This document shows positions 25,448 through 31,879 of a stretch of DNA of 38,008 nucleotides, piece after piece. The position numbers and the translations under genes are program-made. This DNA is from Streptococcus danieliae (GTDB lineage: Bacteria > Bacillota > Bacilli > Lactobacillales > Streptococcaceae). The first letter of the stretch is position 1, and the number at the start of each line of letters is the position of its first letter. Where the stretch lies: the NCBI RefSeq assembly GCF_009767945.1, contig NZ_WSRS01000004.1, forward strand, positions 1 to 38,008. The letters run 5' to 3'. The notes under the pieces were generated by a model that searched no databases, was not told the DNA's origin, and saw nothing but the letters and a program-made list of their open reading frames with translations.

Positions 25448-27483
25448 TGGCAGATTTTTGGTCTAATGATGACCGCGGTTATAAGTTGAAAGTAACGCTG
25501 GATACGGTAAGCCAAAACGTCAACAACAATAGCAGCCAGGTTCGGATTCGAGCCTGGCTTTTAAATGGGGGCTGGACCTTTACAGGCTACCAGATTAGCG
25601 CCAGTGTGACCGTTGATGGGCAGACGGCTAACTATTCGGGTTCTCCGGCTATGCTTAGCCAGAATTCCAGTATTCAGTTAATCGATAAGACCATCACGAT
25701 TACACACGGCGATGATGGTTCCAAGGTCGCCAGTATGACGGCTAGACTTCAGGGCGGGGGCGGTTACTCCCCTAACACCTTGAGTATCGGACGGCAAGGC
25801 TATCAGTTGGCAGCTATTGCCCGAGCAAGTTCAGCAACGGTGCCTAATGGGGTGATTGGTTCTGCCATGACCATCACAATCCAACCGGTAAAAGCTGGGT
25901 ATACGCATACGGTTCGCTATGAATTTGAAAGTAGGTCCGGAACAATTGCTTCTAATGTAGCAACTTCCATCAGTTGGACCCCACCCATGGAGTTGTGCGA
26001 CCTCTACCCTAATTCGACAACAGGGACTGGTCAAATCCACGTCGACACCTATAGTGGTGGTCGTAAGCTAGGGACTCGGTCTTTTTCAACCACTTTGACC
26101 ATTCCTGATTCGGTCAAACCAACCCTCAGCAATTTTAGCCTGCTGGAAGGTAGCGATGTGGTCAAACGGGTATTGCCCAATGGACCTTTTGTTCAGGTCT
26201 TATCCCAAATCAAGGTTAATTTCGGGGTAGCTCAAGGAGCTAGGGGCTCTACCATCAAGAATTACAAGGCAGTTATCCTTGGCAGCAATCAAACGGTCAC
26301 AGAGAATAATGGAACTTTTGGGATTATCGACCGGAGCGGTGAAATTACAGTCAGAGCGACAGTGATTGATAGCCGGGGGCGGGAGTCGCCAGCAGTTGAT
26401 AAAAAGGTCCGGGTGGAGGCCTACCATGCGCCGATTCTATCTTTTAGTGTTGAGCGGGCGGGAGCGCTGCAGGACCAGCTCTTGATTAATCGCAACGCTA
26501 AGGTGGCAAGCCTTGGCAATAAGAACCGGATGAAGCTGCGCTTTTATGCAGCCAGGGGCTTATCACCTAATTACACGGCGGCAAATGGTCCGGCAGGGGG
26601 TGAGTGGACCTCTACTTTTGAGTTTATTAACTCGAGAGCACAGCTCTCTGGTAGTTATTCTGGAACCAGTTCTTGGATGATTAAGGGAGTTCTGGAAGAT
26701 GTTTTCACCTCGACCGAGTTTGTATTTTCGGTTCCTACAGAGCAGGTTGTGCTGTCTTATACTCCACATGGAGTTGGAATTAAGAAGCCTTGGGAAAGAG
26801 GAGCAGTGGATGCCAGAGGAGATGTTTATGTCGAAGGCAACATCTACGTCAATAACCGAATGATCCAGCATTATCCCCTCACTTCAAAAGACGGTCGGTC
26901 TCCTTATAATGCTAGCAAGACAGTTGACTTGAACTTACGGACCATTAACAGTTTCTTTTCTGTCAATGAGCCTAAAAATGGTCCCCTAGGTGACTTTGTC
27001 GGCCAATTTTATGTGGCAATCTATTCCGAATCAGATCGCTATCTCTCTCAAGATTTAATCGAAAAAGCAACCGGAAGACGCTTCACTCGAACCCGGCATA
27101 ATGGTGAGTGGACCCCTTGGAAGCAACTGGCTTTTAAGGAAGAGGAATCTACTAGAACTAGTAGTCGTCAACTAAATCTCTTTTGGGGAGTTAAGGCGAC
27201 TGTTGTTCGAAAGGGAGATACAGTTACTCTCTCAATCAACAGGGGAATCTATAATATTAATTCATCTGCGGAGTATCGAGCTGTGACAGAGACAATCCCG
27301 GCAGGTTTTCGGCCAATCAGTGAAAGCCACCTTATTATGTATGCGAATAGCGGTGCCTCTTCGGCAGGAACTTCAGTAGCTCATATTGCTTCTGATGGGT
27401 CGCTAAAACTAACCAATAACATCTTGGGTGGAAAAGTTTGGACAGGGACGGTTACCTATCTGACAAACGACCCTCAACCTTAG
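25447..27483 (+). CDS. DUF859 receptor-binding / minor structural protein
   Basis: A 678-residue protein of the DUF859 family of streptococcal phage minor structural proteins, in the place of the receptor-binding protein. Its first 130 residues (DDRGYKLKVTLDTVSQNVNNNSSQVRIRAWLLNGGWTF and onwards) are homologous to a module inserted in Dit. The middle has Ig-like strand-rich segments (PTLSNFSLLEGSDVVKRVLPNG, then RATVIDSRGRESPAVDKKVRVEAYHAP). A KPWERGAVDARGDVYVEGNIYVNN segment introduces the C-terminal part, the usual start of a trimeric tip that holds the receptor site. It starts directly at the end of the Tal gene with AGGAGG upstream. Confidence 0.88.
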   Translation: MADFWSNDDRGYKLKVTLDTVSQNVNNNSSQVRIRAWLLNGGWTFTGYQISASVTVDGQTANYSGSPAMLSQNSSIQLIDKTITITHGDDGSKVASMTARLQGGGGYSPNTLSIGRQGYQLAAIARASSATVPNGVIGSAMTITIQPVKAGYTHTVRYEFESRSGTIASNVATSISWTPPMELCDLYPNSTTGTGQIHVDTYSGGRKLGTRSFSTTLTIPDSVKPTLSNFSLLEGSDVVKRVLPNGPFVQVLSQIKVNFGVAQGARGSTIKNYKAVILGSNQTVTENNGTFGIIDRSGEITVRATVIDSRGRESPAVDKKVRVEAYHAPILSFSVERAGALQDQLLINRNAKVASLGNKNRMKLRFYAARGLSPNYTAANGPAGGEWTSTFEFINSRAQLSGSYSGTSSWMIKGVLEDVFTSTEFVFSVPTEQVVLSYTPHGVGIKKPWERGAVDARGDVYVEGNIYVNNRMIQHYPLTSKDGRSPYNASKTVDLNLRTINSFFSVNEPKNGPLGDFVGQFYVAIYSESDRYLSQDLIEKATGRRFTRTRHNGEWTPWKQLAFKEEESTRTSSRQLNLFWGVKATVVRKGDTVTLSINRGIYNINSSAEYRAVTETIPAGFRPISESHLIMYANSGASSAGTSVAHIASDGSLKLTNNILGGKVWTGTVTYLTNDPQP

Positions 27484-27499
27484 AAAAAAGGAGAAATCA

Positions 27500-27919
27500 A
27501 TGAAGTTAGAATACAACTCTAAAAGTTTAGATTACGGACAGGATGGTCAGCCATCACGGACCAAGGTTTTACTAACCAATCTAGAAGGGGCTGCCTATCC
27601 GGTATTTTTGCCGGCCGATGTCATCAATGATTCGGATGCAGAATTACTGGAAAAGGCGCTAGAAGTCGTTTATGAAGAGAACTTCCCACATCGGGCCGAG
27701 AATGAGAAGTTTAATCTCATTGGTGAGAAGATGGCTAAAATTGATGAGGCAGTTGATGTGGCTAATGAAGCTGTTGCAGAACTTCGTCAGACTTCTGAAG
27801 AGGCGAAGATTCAAATGAGAAAAAATGAGCAGCGGATCGATGCGGCAGTTGCTGAACTGACAAGCTTAGTTTTAGGTGCTATTTTTCCGGGAGCAGAAGA
27901 AGTGGAGGTAGAGGAATGA
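27500..27919 (+). CDS. DUF1366 family phage protein
   Basis: A 139-residue acidic protein of the DUF1366 type, common just after the receptor-binding protein in streptococcal phages. The N-terminal half is strand-rich (LEYNSKSLDYGQDGQPSRTKVLLTNLEGAAYPVFLPADV), and the C-terminal half is a coiled coil (about residues 75-120, KMAKIDEAVDVANEAVAELRQ). It has no catalytic motif. Its function is unknown; a virion or assembly role is likely from context. AAAGGAG precedes the ATG. It overlaps the next gene by four bases. Confidence 0.8.
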   Translation: MKLEYNSKSLDYGQDGQPSRTKVLLTNLEGAAYPVFLPADVINDSDAELLEKALEVVYEENFPHRAENEKFNLIGEKMAKIDEAVDVANEAVAELRQTSEEAKIQMRKNEQRIDAAVAELTSLVLGAIFPGAEEVEVEE

Positions 27920-28149
27920 GTCTATTATCTAAAGTGACAACAAGTGCGGCACTAGCAAAGAAAGGAAAATTTACCATGAAATTCAAAAAAGAACACCAAA
28001 TTGTAAAATCTTGGGTATCTCTAGTTAATGCAGGAACCTATACTTTTGAAGAAGTTCCTGATTTGTTCAATCTTCGTGCGATAGTAGCCCAAGTTTTGGC
28101 GAAAAAGCAACAAGGAAAAGAAATCAATTCAGATATTAAGGAGGGCTAG
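27916..28149 (+). CDS. Small hypothetical phage protein before the holins
   Basis: A 77-residue basic protein with no recognised domain and no clear membrane segment. The middle (EHQIVKSWVSLVNAGTYTFEEVPDLFNLRAIVAQVL) resembles small proteins that appear between DUF1366 and the holin in S. suis and related phages. It overlaps the previous gene by four bases and its end region contains the strong ribosome-binding site of the next gene. Confidence 0.6.
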   Translation: MSLLSKVTTSAALAKKGKFTMKFKKEHQIVKSWVSLVNAGTYTFEEVPDLFNLRAIVAQVLAKKQQGKEINSDIKEG

Positions 28150-28152
28150 TCA

Positions 28153-28539
28153 TTGAATTGGGGAGAAGTAACGGGGCTTCTGACAGCAGTCGGAGCCCTC
28201 CTGGGCATTGGGCATAAGATTGTATCTGAATTGCAGGCTAATAATCGTAAAAATAGCCAGATTGTTGCAGACATGGCAGAGGTTAAGTCTGGGGTTTCAG
28301 AGATTCGGGAATCGGCTCTGAAAAACTCTGATGGACTCAAGACCTTGCATAGTTACCGCCTGGCTCATGATATGAAGGCCGATATTTTGCGCGGCTATAC
28401 TACCTTAGACCGGAAGCAGGCCATCGCTAAGCTCTTTGAATCCTATAAGAAGCTAGGCGGTAACGGCGAGATTGAACTGCTTTATCACGAGTTTGTGGAA
28501 TTGCCTTTGAAGGAGGAGGAGAATCATGAAACTAGATAA
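28153..28539 (+). CDS. Holin-like membrane-anchored protein
   Basis: A 128-residue protein with one likely N-terminal membrane segment (about residues 5-24, VTGLLTAVGALLGIGHKIV), a coiled-coil stretch and a charged C-terminus. It lies directly before a recognisable holin and the endolysin, and many streptococcal phages have a gene of this type there, often called holin or holin-associated protein. Translation starts at TTG, supported by AAGGAGG seven bases upstream and by no other nearby start. It overlaps the next gene by 14 bases. A lysis role is inferred from position. Confidence 0.65.
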   Translation: MNWGEVTGLLTAVGALLGIGHKIVSELQANNRKNSQIVADMAEVKSGVSEIRESALKNSDGLKTLHSYRLAHDMKADILRGYTTLDRKQAIAKLFESYKKLGGNGEIELLYHEFVELPLKEEENHETR

Positions 28540-28750
28540 TAAGACTTATGACCTTTTGAAGTGGCTGGTGTTGATTTTTATGCCAGCCTTTATCACCTTT
28601 GTTGGAGTAATTGGCCAAACTTTACAAGCTGATTGGCTAGGTCCAAGCCTGACCATTTTGACAGCTTTTAACACTTTTTTAGGAACTATGATTGGAGTCT
28701 CATCTATTTCTTATGGTAACAAGGAGGATAAAGATGGCAACACTAAATGA
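28526..28750 (+). CDS. Phage holin, Dp-1 type
   Basis: A 74-residue protein with two membrane segments (about residues 12-31 and 42-61), a short charged N-terminus (MKLDNKTYDLLKWL) and a charged C-terminus (YGNKEDKDGNTK). This is the pattern of the phage_holin_Dp1 family, which forms membrane holes that let the endolysin reach the wall. AAGGAGGAGG precedes the ATG. It overlaps the endolysin start by 17 bases. Confidence 0.88.
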   Translation: MKLDNKTYDLLKWLVLIFMPAFITFVGVIGQTLQADWLGPSLTILTAFNTFLGTMIGVSSISYGNKEDKDGNTK

Positions 28751-29471
28751 TGTAATTGGATTTGCGGAAAATCTTGCCAATTCTGGCCAAGGTTGGGACG
28801 AGGATGGCTATTATGGTACTCAGTGTGTTGACTTGCCTAACGGAATTGCGGGCCAACTTTTCGGTAAGGCTCTCTGGGGTAATGCCATTGACTTGCTAAA
28901 TGCAGCCGCTGGCCTTGGCTGGGAAGTAGAGTATAACGAAGCTGGCAACTTGGATTCTAAGCCACGGGCTGGGGCTGTATTCGTCATGGATACGACCTAT
29001 ATTTGGGGACATGAGTACGGCCATACCGGACTTGTAATTGCGGATTCTGATGGTTATACCATGCAGACTATCGAGCAGAACATCGATGGCAATGCGGACA
29101 GCTTAGTCATTGGTGGTCCAGCTCGCTACACCACTCGGAACTTTGACGGTGTGGTTGGCTGGTTCTACTTCCCAATCTCCGATGCACCAGCCCCTGCTTT
29201 GCCAGCACCAACTGGAGACGGTACGATTCATGAAGAGACAGGAACTTTCACGGTAGAAGTATCTGCTTTTAACGTACGTGCTAAAGCTGGGCTCGATGGG
29301 GAGATTGTGGCAGTTTATACCCCAGGTCAAAAAATCCACTATGATGGATACTGTGATCTTGACGGTTATATCTGGATTACTTACATTGCACAGTCTGGCA
29401 ATCGCCGCTATGTAGCGGTAGGCCAATCTGAGAATGGCCGTCGTGTGACAAGTTTTGGTTCTTTTGAGTAA
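28734..29471 (+). CDS. Endolysin with CHAP and SH3b domains
   Basis: A 245-residue lysin. Residues about 10-145 are a CHAP amidase/endopeptidase domain, with the catalytic cysteine in GTQCVDLPNGI and the histidine in YGHTGLVIADSDG. A proline-rich linker (APAPALPAPTGDG) follows, then an SH3_5 wall-binding domain (about 175-245, FTVEVSAFNVRAKAGLDGEIVAVYTPGQKIHYDGY). It degrades the host wall at lysis. The ATG at 28734 has AAGGAGG with good spacing; an upstream frame opening at 28692 reads through the holin gene. Confidence 0.92.
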   Translation: MATLNDVIGFAENLANSGQGWDEDGYYGTQCVDLPNGIAGQLFGKALWGNAIDLLNAAAGLGWEVEYNEAGNLDSKPRAGAVFVMDTTYIWGHEYGHTGLVIADSDGYTMQTIEQNIDGNADSLVIGGPARYTTRNFDGVVGWFYFPISDAPAPALPAPTGDGTIHEETGTFTVEVSAFNVRAKAGLDGEIVAVYTPGQKIHYDGYCDLDGYIWITYIAQSGNRRYVAVGQSENGRRVTSFGSFE

Positions 29472-29530
29472 TTTGTTGGCGTTAATAAATCGGTCAGTAT
29501 TCCTTACTTAAACTAAATTTTAAGACGTTT

Positions 29531-29556
29531 TAAACGATTGGAATTCCATACGTTTA
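29531..29556. repeat. Near-perfect palindrome after the lysin
   Basis: A 26-base inverted repeat: TAAACG and CGTTTA arms flank the palindrome TGGAATTCCA, with only a two-base mismatch on each side. No U tract follows directly. The inner TGGAATTCCATACG is shared with the terminator at 7968-7997. It could be a protein-binding site or an RNA hairpin. Confidence 0.4.
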
Positions 29557-29575
29557 GAATTCTGTCAGTAGCAAG

Positions 29576-29609
29576 ACACCCCTCTGGATTTTTATGGAGG
29601 GGTGTTTTT
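29576..29609 (+). terminator. Strong terminator after the lysis genes
   Basis: ACACCCCTC and GAGGGGTGT form a perfect 9-bp stem with a 12-base loop, followed by TTTTTGG and more Ts. It ends the late operon and separates it from the hicA cassette. Confidence 0.9.
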
Positions 29610-29625
29610 GGTTTTTATAAAAAAT

Positions 29626-29654
29626 TTGCAATCATTATTGTTTTTTTATATAAT
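29626..29654 (+). promoter_or_regulatory. Promoter of the hicA-hicB-secB-like operon
   Basis: TTGCAA (29626-29631) and a perfect TATAAT (29649-29654) are separated by 17 bases. The start codon of hicA follows about 43 bases after the -10. This gives the cassette its own expression in the lysogen, independent of the late operon. Confidence 0.8.
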
Positions 29655-29660
29655 CAAACT

Positions 29661-29678
29661 GACTCTATATACAGTGTC
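29661..29678. promoter_or_regulatory. Candidate HicB operator
   Basis: GACTCTATATACAGTGTC is an imperfect 18-base palindrome (14 of 18 positions symmetric) placed just after the -10 element. A ribbon-helix-helix HicB bound here would block transcription. The assignment is by position and symmetry only. Confidence 0.45.
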
Positions 29679-29697
29679 AATTTGAATGAGGAATGTT

Positions 29698-29949
29698 ATG
29701 GGCAAAGAAAAAGATTTGCAAAAAATAAAGAATGATCCCAAATCTGTTACCCCTGAACGTTTAGAATCTTTGTGTAGAAGATATGGTTTCATGTGGAAAC
29801 AAGGAACTAACCATTCAATCACTTCTCACCCTCTATTAGAAGAGAGTTATCCAATACCACGACATAAGCCTATTAAACAGGTTTATGTAAAAAAGGTTAT
29901 AAAAATGATTGAGAGAGTGCTTGAATTAGAGGAGGGTTTAGATGATTAA
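29698..29949 (+). CDS. hicA: HicA-type toxin (mRNA interferase)
   Basis: An 83-residue HicA toxin, which folds as a double-stranded-RNA-binding domain and cuts mRNA in translation-independent fashion. The N-terminal helix (SVTPERLESLCRRYGF), the following GTNHSITSH with the likely catalytic His39, and the YPIPRHKPIKQVYVKKVIKMIE end match the family. The ATG at 29698 is preferred to 29686, because GAGGAA lies just before it. It overlaps the antitoxin gene by eight bases. Composition is more AT-rich than the structural genes, as in other moron cassettes. Confidence 0.88.
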   Translation: MGKEKDLQKIKNDPKSVTPERLESLCRRYGFMWKQGTNHSITSHPLLEESYPIPRHKPIKQVYVKKVIKMIERVLELEEGLDD

Positions 29950-30529
29950 AGATAAAAAGTATTATCTTGGGTTAGACTACTCGGTTTTAATTGATGAGAT
30001 CAATGATGATGGAGAAGTCTTGTTTACTGCATCTATTAGAGAATTACCAGGATTAATTGTTTATGGTGATTCGTTAAATGAAGTCTATGAAGAAATTGAA
30101 TTAGCAAAAGCAGATTGGATTGAGGCAAATCTCGAGTGGGGAAGAGAGATTGAAGAACCTTTTAAAGATTCTTTGGAAGAATATAGTGGAAAAGTAACTC
30201 TCAGAATGCCTAAAACATTACATAGAAAAGTTAAGGAACGTTCCGAAATTGAAGGAGTTAGCTTAAATCAAACCTTGGTGCAATTAATCAATGATGGATT
30301 ATTTAATGATATGCAGAGTTCGATTGAACAACTAGCTAAGCAAATTGAAAATACAACTAAGCAATTCAGTCAAACTATTGAGGAAAAAGTTGCTGCTCCA
30401 GAACAACATTTTTACTATACACTTGAGAATCAATCAAAAAAAACATCGCCATATAAAGAGCAAGTTGTACTGGATAGCGGTTTACAATTTCAGAGGATAT
30501 TTTCAGGTTTATTGGAGGCTAACAAATGA
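29942..30529 (+). CDS. hicB: HicB-type antitoxin with long C-terminal extension
   Basis: A 195-residue HicB. Residues 1-72 are the RNase H-like HicB toxin-binding domain (VLIDEINDDGEVLFTASIRELPGLIVYGDSLNEVYEEIELA). Residues about 83-119 are a ribbon-helix-helix DNA-binding domain (KVTLRMPKTLHRKVKERSEIEGVSLNQTLVQLINDGL). Common HicB proteins end near there, but this one continues for about 75 residues with a coiled stretch (124-150) and a tail with aromatic residues (QHFYYTLEN, then LQFQRIFSGLLE). Such a tail could be a chaperone-addiction segment, given the SecB-like gene that follows with a four-base overlap. Confidence 0.88.
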   Translation: MIKDKKYYLGLDYSVLIDEINDDGEVLFTASIRELPGLIVYGDSLNEVYEEIELAKADWIEANLEWGREIEEPFKDSLEEYSGKVTLRMPKTLHRKVKERSEIEGVSLNQTLVQLINDGLFNDMQSSIEQLAKQIENTTKQFSQTIEEKVAAPEQHFYYTLENQSKKTSPYKEQVVLDSGLQFQRIFSGLLEANK

Positions 30530-30909
30530 AGTCAAAAGAAATAGAAATAAAAAAAATTTCATTCACTAAATTCGAATTTAATGTCGGTAACGAGAAGAAA
30601 GTAGATGGTGTAGGGAATGCGTCTATGAATTTAAGACTTCCTGAAAGAGATGAAGGACAAGAGAATCAGATTCTTCTGCTAAAGATGAATATTTCCTATT
30701 CAGGTAATCAGTATCAAGTTTCTACAGAAATTGATGCAGTATATTCTGTATCAGCTTCGGATTTACCTGAGGATGTTAGACAAGATGAAGAATTTCAACA
30801 ATTTCTTGTCAATCCGATGATTGAAAAGTTTAGACTATACGTCGGCTTGTTTTCTGAAGGTGTATATGGAGCAATTCAAATTCCTGATCTGAATTTTAAT
30901 CAGGAATAA
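30526..30909 (+). CDS. SecB-like chaperone of a toxin-antitoxin-chaperone cassette (probable)
   Basis: A 127-residue protein. The pattern fits the SecB fold: an N-terminal strand region (IEIKKISFTKFEFNVG), a central strand pair (ILLLKMNISYSGNQYQVSTEIDAVYSV), and a C-terminal helix followed by a strand (FLVNPMIEKFRLYVGLFSEGVYGAIQIPDLNF) that lines up with the SecB end ILFPYAREC...FPQLNLAPVNF. Streptococci lack ordinary SecB, though DUF1149 of the same clan occurs. SecB-like proteins linked to HicAB, HigBA and MqsRA pairs are known as TAC systems, in which the chaperone stabilises the antitoxin. The four-base overlap with hicB supports that reading. Sequence similarity seen by eye is weak, so a structure-based check matters. 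Confidence 0.6.
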   Translation: MKSKEIEIKKISFTKFEFNVGNEKKVDGVGNASMNLRLPERDEGQENQILLLKMNISYSGNQYQVSTEIDAVYSVSASDLPEDVRQDEEFQQFLVNPMIEKFRLYVGLFSEGVYGAIQIPDLNFNQE

Positions 30910-30930
30910 CGCTAACTAAAATCAATACCC

Positions 30931-30954
30931 CCCTCCCCTGCGGAGGGCTTTTTT
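30931..30954 (+). terminator. Terminator of the toxin-antitoxin-chaperone operon
   Basis: CCCTCC and GGAGGG form a perfect 6-bp stem with loop CCTGC, followed by CTTTTTT. It closes the cassette that begins with the promoter at 29626. Confidence 0.88.
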
Positions 30955-30989
30955 GTTGCAAAAAAACTTGAACTTTTTTCAAATATCAC

Positions 30990-31019
30990 TTGACAAACAT
31001 CTATAACGTGTAGTATAAT
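30990..31019 (+). promoter_or_regulatory. Promoter of the small-peptide genes
   Basis: A consensus TTGACA (30990-30995) and TATAAT (31014-31019) with an 18-base spacer. It lies just before the AAGGAGG of the first small peptide gene, giving a short leader. Confidence 0.82.
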
Positions 31020-31044
31020 ATAATTAAAGAAAGGAGGTAAGCAT

Positions 31045-31152
31045 ATGAAAAGTCGAAAACGAAAAAGACTTGAAGAGTTAGCAATTAAATTGGCTATCGC
31101 AAATGCAGTTGCGGAACTAGTCAAAACAATAATTGAAATCTTCAAGTCTTAA
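31045..31152 (+). CDS. 35-aa basic/amphipathic peptide
   Basis: A 35-residue peptide with a very basic N-terminus (MKSRKRKRLEE) followed by a helix with alternating hydrophobic residues (LAIKLAIANAVAELVKTIIEIFKS). It is preceded by a consensus promoter and a strong AAGGAGG, so it is almost certainly translated. The pattern suggests membrane binding. It could be a small toxin, a holin-like peptide or a moron product of the prophage. No family is recognised. A terminator-like hairpin follows before the next small gene. Confidence 0.6.
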   Translation: MKSRKRKRLEELAIKLAIANAVAELVKTIIEIFKS

Positions 31153-31165
31153 AACAAAATTAGTA

Positions 31166-31199
31166 AAGCCGAAAGCACTAGCGAGTAGGCTTTGCTTTT
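31166..31199. terminator. Attenuator-like hairpin between two small genes
   Basis: AAAGCC and GGCTTT form a 6-bp stem around a loop of about 17 bases and are followed by GCTTTTC. The tail is short, so termination may be partial. The opposite strand also has a T-containing tail, so it could serve both directions. Confidence 0.5.
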
Positions 31200-31202
31200 C
31201 AT

Positions 31203-31322
31203 ATGTATAGTACCATGAAAAAAGAAAAACTTCAAATCACACTACTATATTTTCTAATCTTCGCTTTGATTGTAAAACTTGGCGTAACTATATTTGAAAT
31301 AATTCAAAAGTTAGGAGAATGA
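31203..31322 (+). CDS. Small single-TM peptide
   Basis: A 39-residue peptide (35 if the ATG at 31215 is used) with a charged start (MKKEKLQ), a hydrophobic segment (ITLLYFLIFALIVKLGVTIFEII) and a short charged end. Its second half resembles the second half of the previous peptide (VKTIIEIF against VTIFEII). Neither start has a strong ribosome-binding site. Its stop overlaps the ribosome-binding region of the next gene. A membrane-active peptide or a type I toxin-like product is possible. Confidence 0.45.
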   Translation: MYSTMKKEKLQITLLYFLIFALIVKLGVTIFEIIQKLGE

Positions 31323-31323
31323 T

Positions 31324-31503
31324 ATGCCAGTATCAGAATCACAAAAAAGAGCCAACGAAAAATGGGCGGATCAGAATCGAGAGCGTAAGTCCTATCTCAG
31401 TTCTCGCTCCAGTGCTCGGAGCTTCATCCGGAATAAGGCCACCCTCGAAGACCTGGACGAACTAGATCAACTTATCCAAGAGCGTAGAAATATGCTACAA
31501 TAG
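31324..31503 (+). CDS. Small charged phage protein at the prophage right end
   Basis: A 59-residue hydrophilic protein (begins MPVSESQKRANEKWADQNRE, ends LDELDQLIQERRNMLQ). Proteins with the start VSxSQKRANxKWxxxNRE are widespread in streptococcal and lactococcal prophages and integrative elements near the attachment end; many are annotated as phage proteins of unknown role. AGGAG lies about eight bases before the ATG. It is the last gene before the prophage terminator and the probable attachment region. Confidence 0.75.
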   Translation: MPVSESQKRANEKWADQNRERKSYLSSRSSARSFIRNKATLEDLDELDQLIQERRNMLQ

Positions 31504-31543
31504 TCTAAAATTTAATGGAAAGGCCCATTGATTTTCTAACACT

Positions 31544-31570
31544 AACCGCCCCGAATTCGAGGCGGTTTTT
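31544..31570 (+). terminator. Terminator at the right end of the prophage
   Basis: AACCGCC and GGCGGTT form a 7-bp stem around CCGAATTCGA, followed by TTTTT. The bases after it (31561-31612) resemble those after the terminator of RNA B near 33,800. Confidence 0.88.
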
Positions 31571-31650
31571 AGTTTTTCTAGGGGCAAAAAATAATAGGAA
31601 TCGGAAATTGTCTGCCCCAAATTTTGCCCCAAAAGTTTCGGAAATTATAG
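31571..31650. other. Probable prophage attachment region (right end)
   Basis: After the last prophage gene and terminator comes a short region dense in repeats: GGGGCA (31581-31586) faces TGCCCC (31613-31618), a second TTGCCCC is at 31624-31630, and TCGGAAATT occurs twice (31601-31609 and 31638-31646). Clusters like this fit core and arm sites of a tyrosine integrase. The left attachment copy lies outside the window, so the exact core cannot be set. Confidence 0.4.
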
Positions 31651-31879
31651 GAGTGTATATTAAAAATCCAAATCAAAAAGCCTATTCTACTGCGTTTTTT
31701 CACTCTATATTTTAATTCTTTTTACTCGGAATAATTCTTTGGTAATCATAATTATCTTTCTAAAATCTTTTATGGAATAGTGTGCTGAAGTCTCTAGCTT
31801 TAAATTTAAAAAATCTTGGTGGAAGTTTCGAATAACAAAGATGTTTTTTGTCCCTTTGGAAAATAGGTCATGTAATATT

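Noticed and set aside
31515..31715. Plus-strand frame of 66 codons across the prophage terminator
   Set aside because: It reads through a strong terminator and the attachment repeats; no ribosome-binding site.
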